From contig WOZN01000144.1 in assembly GCA_011620245.1 (NCBI GenBank), positions 1-8,743 of the forward strand: a stretch of 8,743 bases of DNA, in the 5' to 3' direction. The notes beneath the pieces were generated by a model. The model saw nothing but the letters and a program-made list of their open reading frames with translations. It did not search any database and was not told where the DNA came from. The DNA is from Acidovorax sp. GTDB lineage: Bacteria; Pseudomonadota; Gammaproteobacteria; Burkholderiales; Burkholderiaceae_C. A program made the translations under genes and the position numbers. Of this stretch, positions 7,692 to 8,743 are shown in pieces. The stretch's first letter is position 1; each line of letters starts with the position of its first letter.

Positions 7692-7767
7692 AGCTGGCAG
7701 CGCTTGCCATTAGGCACTTTGCACATGAAAACATATGCAAACCCTTTGTCATCAAGCGCTGGCAGCT
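7692..7767 (-). repeat. Long hairpin / dispersed-type repeat in the rpoB-rpoC spacer
   Basis: Outer arms at 7692-7706 (AGCTGGCAGCGCTTG) and 7753-7767 (CAAGCGCTGGCAGCT) are complementary at 14 of 15 positions. Inner arms at 7718-7727 and 7732-7741 are complementary at 9 of 10 with a 4-base loop. In the rpoBC mRNA the inner mismatch becomes a U-G pair, giving a 10-bp stem with a UUUU loop. The whole would fold into one long, interrupted hairpin between the two genes. From memory, the CAAGCGCT..CAGCTAT pattern resembles repeats common between genes in Comamonadaceae; I could not check this. The outer arm ends 30 bases before the rpoC start, leaving its ribosome-binding site free. Confidence 0.75.
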
Positions 7768-7776
7768 CACTTTTTT
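7692..7776 (+). terminator. Possible terminator for antisense transcription
   Basis: On the plus strand the same hairpin is followed, three bases after its outer arm, by six T's (7771-7776). This has the shape of an intrinsic terminator facing the rpoB 3' end, although the stem is long and interrupted. There is no plus-strand gene here to terminate, so it would act only on antisense RNA crossing rpoC. On the minus strand the hairpin is followed by a weaker T-rich ATGATTTTTG, so full termination of rpoBC there is not expected. Confidence 0.3.
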
Positions 7777-7793
7777 AATAATCCCGGTCCTGT

Positions 7794-8743
<950 letters not shown>

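Overview
The window reads as a high-GC betaproteobacterial chromosome, most likely family Comamonadaceae (Acidovorax/Delftia-like). This placement rests on the overall look of RpoC and RpoB, the strong G/C preference at third codon positions, and the style of the intergenic repeats. No database search was possible, so the genus is an inference.

Layout. (1) Positions 1-40 hold the right-hand part of an intergenic repeat whose fuller copy lies at 3273-3354. (2) 42-1262 (+) encodes a 12-helix MFS permease of unknown substrate. (3) 1348-2505 (+) encodes an acyl-CoA dehydrogenase whose catalytic glutamate appears to sit in the isovaleryl/long-chain position. (4) 2506-2651 is a short spacer between convergent genes with no recognisable gene. 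(5) 2652-3212 (-) encodes a diverged LemA-family membrane-anchored protein. (6) 3213-3422 holds a leader hairpin before lemA, the MITE-like palindromic repeat, and a very clear Rho-independent terminator for rpoC. (7) 3423-7661 (-) is complete rpoC. (8) 7662-7793 is the rpoB-rpoC spacer, largely filled by a long imperfect hairpin that resembles a dispersed repeat. (9) 7794-8743 (-) is the 3' part of rpoB, cut by the window edge.

How the parts work together. rpoB and rpoC form the usual core-polymerase operon, read right to left and ended by the hairpin at 3362-3401. The MFS and acyl-CoA dehydrogenase genes share a strand but are separated by 85 bp with a palindrome, so co-transcription is possible but not shown. 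The lemA-like gene is on the same strand as rpoC but behind its terminator, so it probably has its own promoter. The MFS-ACD-lemA block lies between two same-direction copies of one repeat, next to a housekeeping operon.

I see no clear evidence of a new multi-gene system. The points most worth a second look are the two repeat structures (the MITE-like element with its direct-repeat partner, and the rpoB-rpoC spacer hairpin) and the placement of the catalytic base in the acyl-CoA dehydrogenase.
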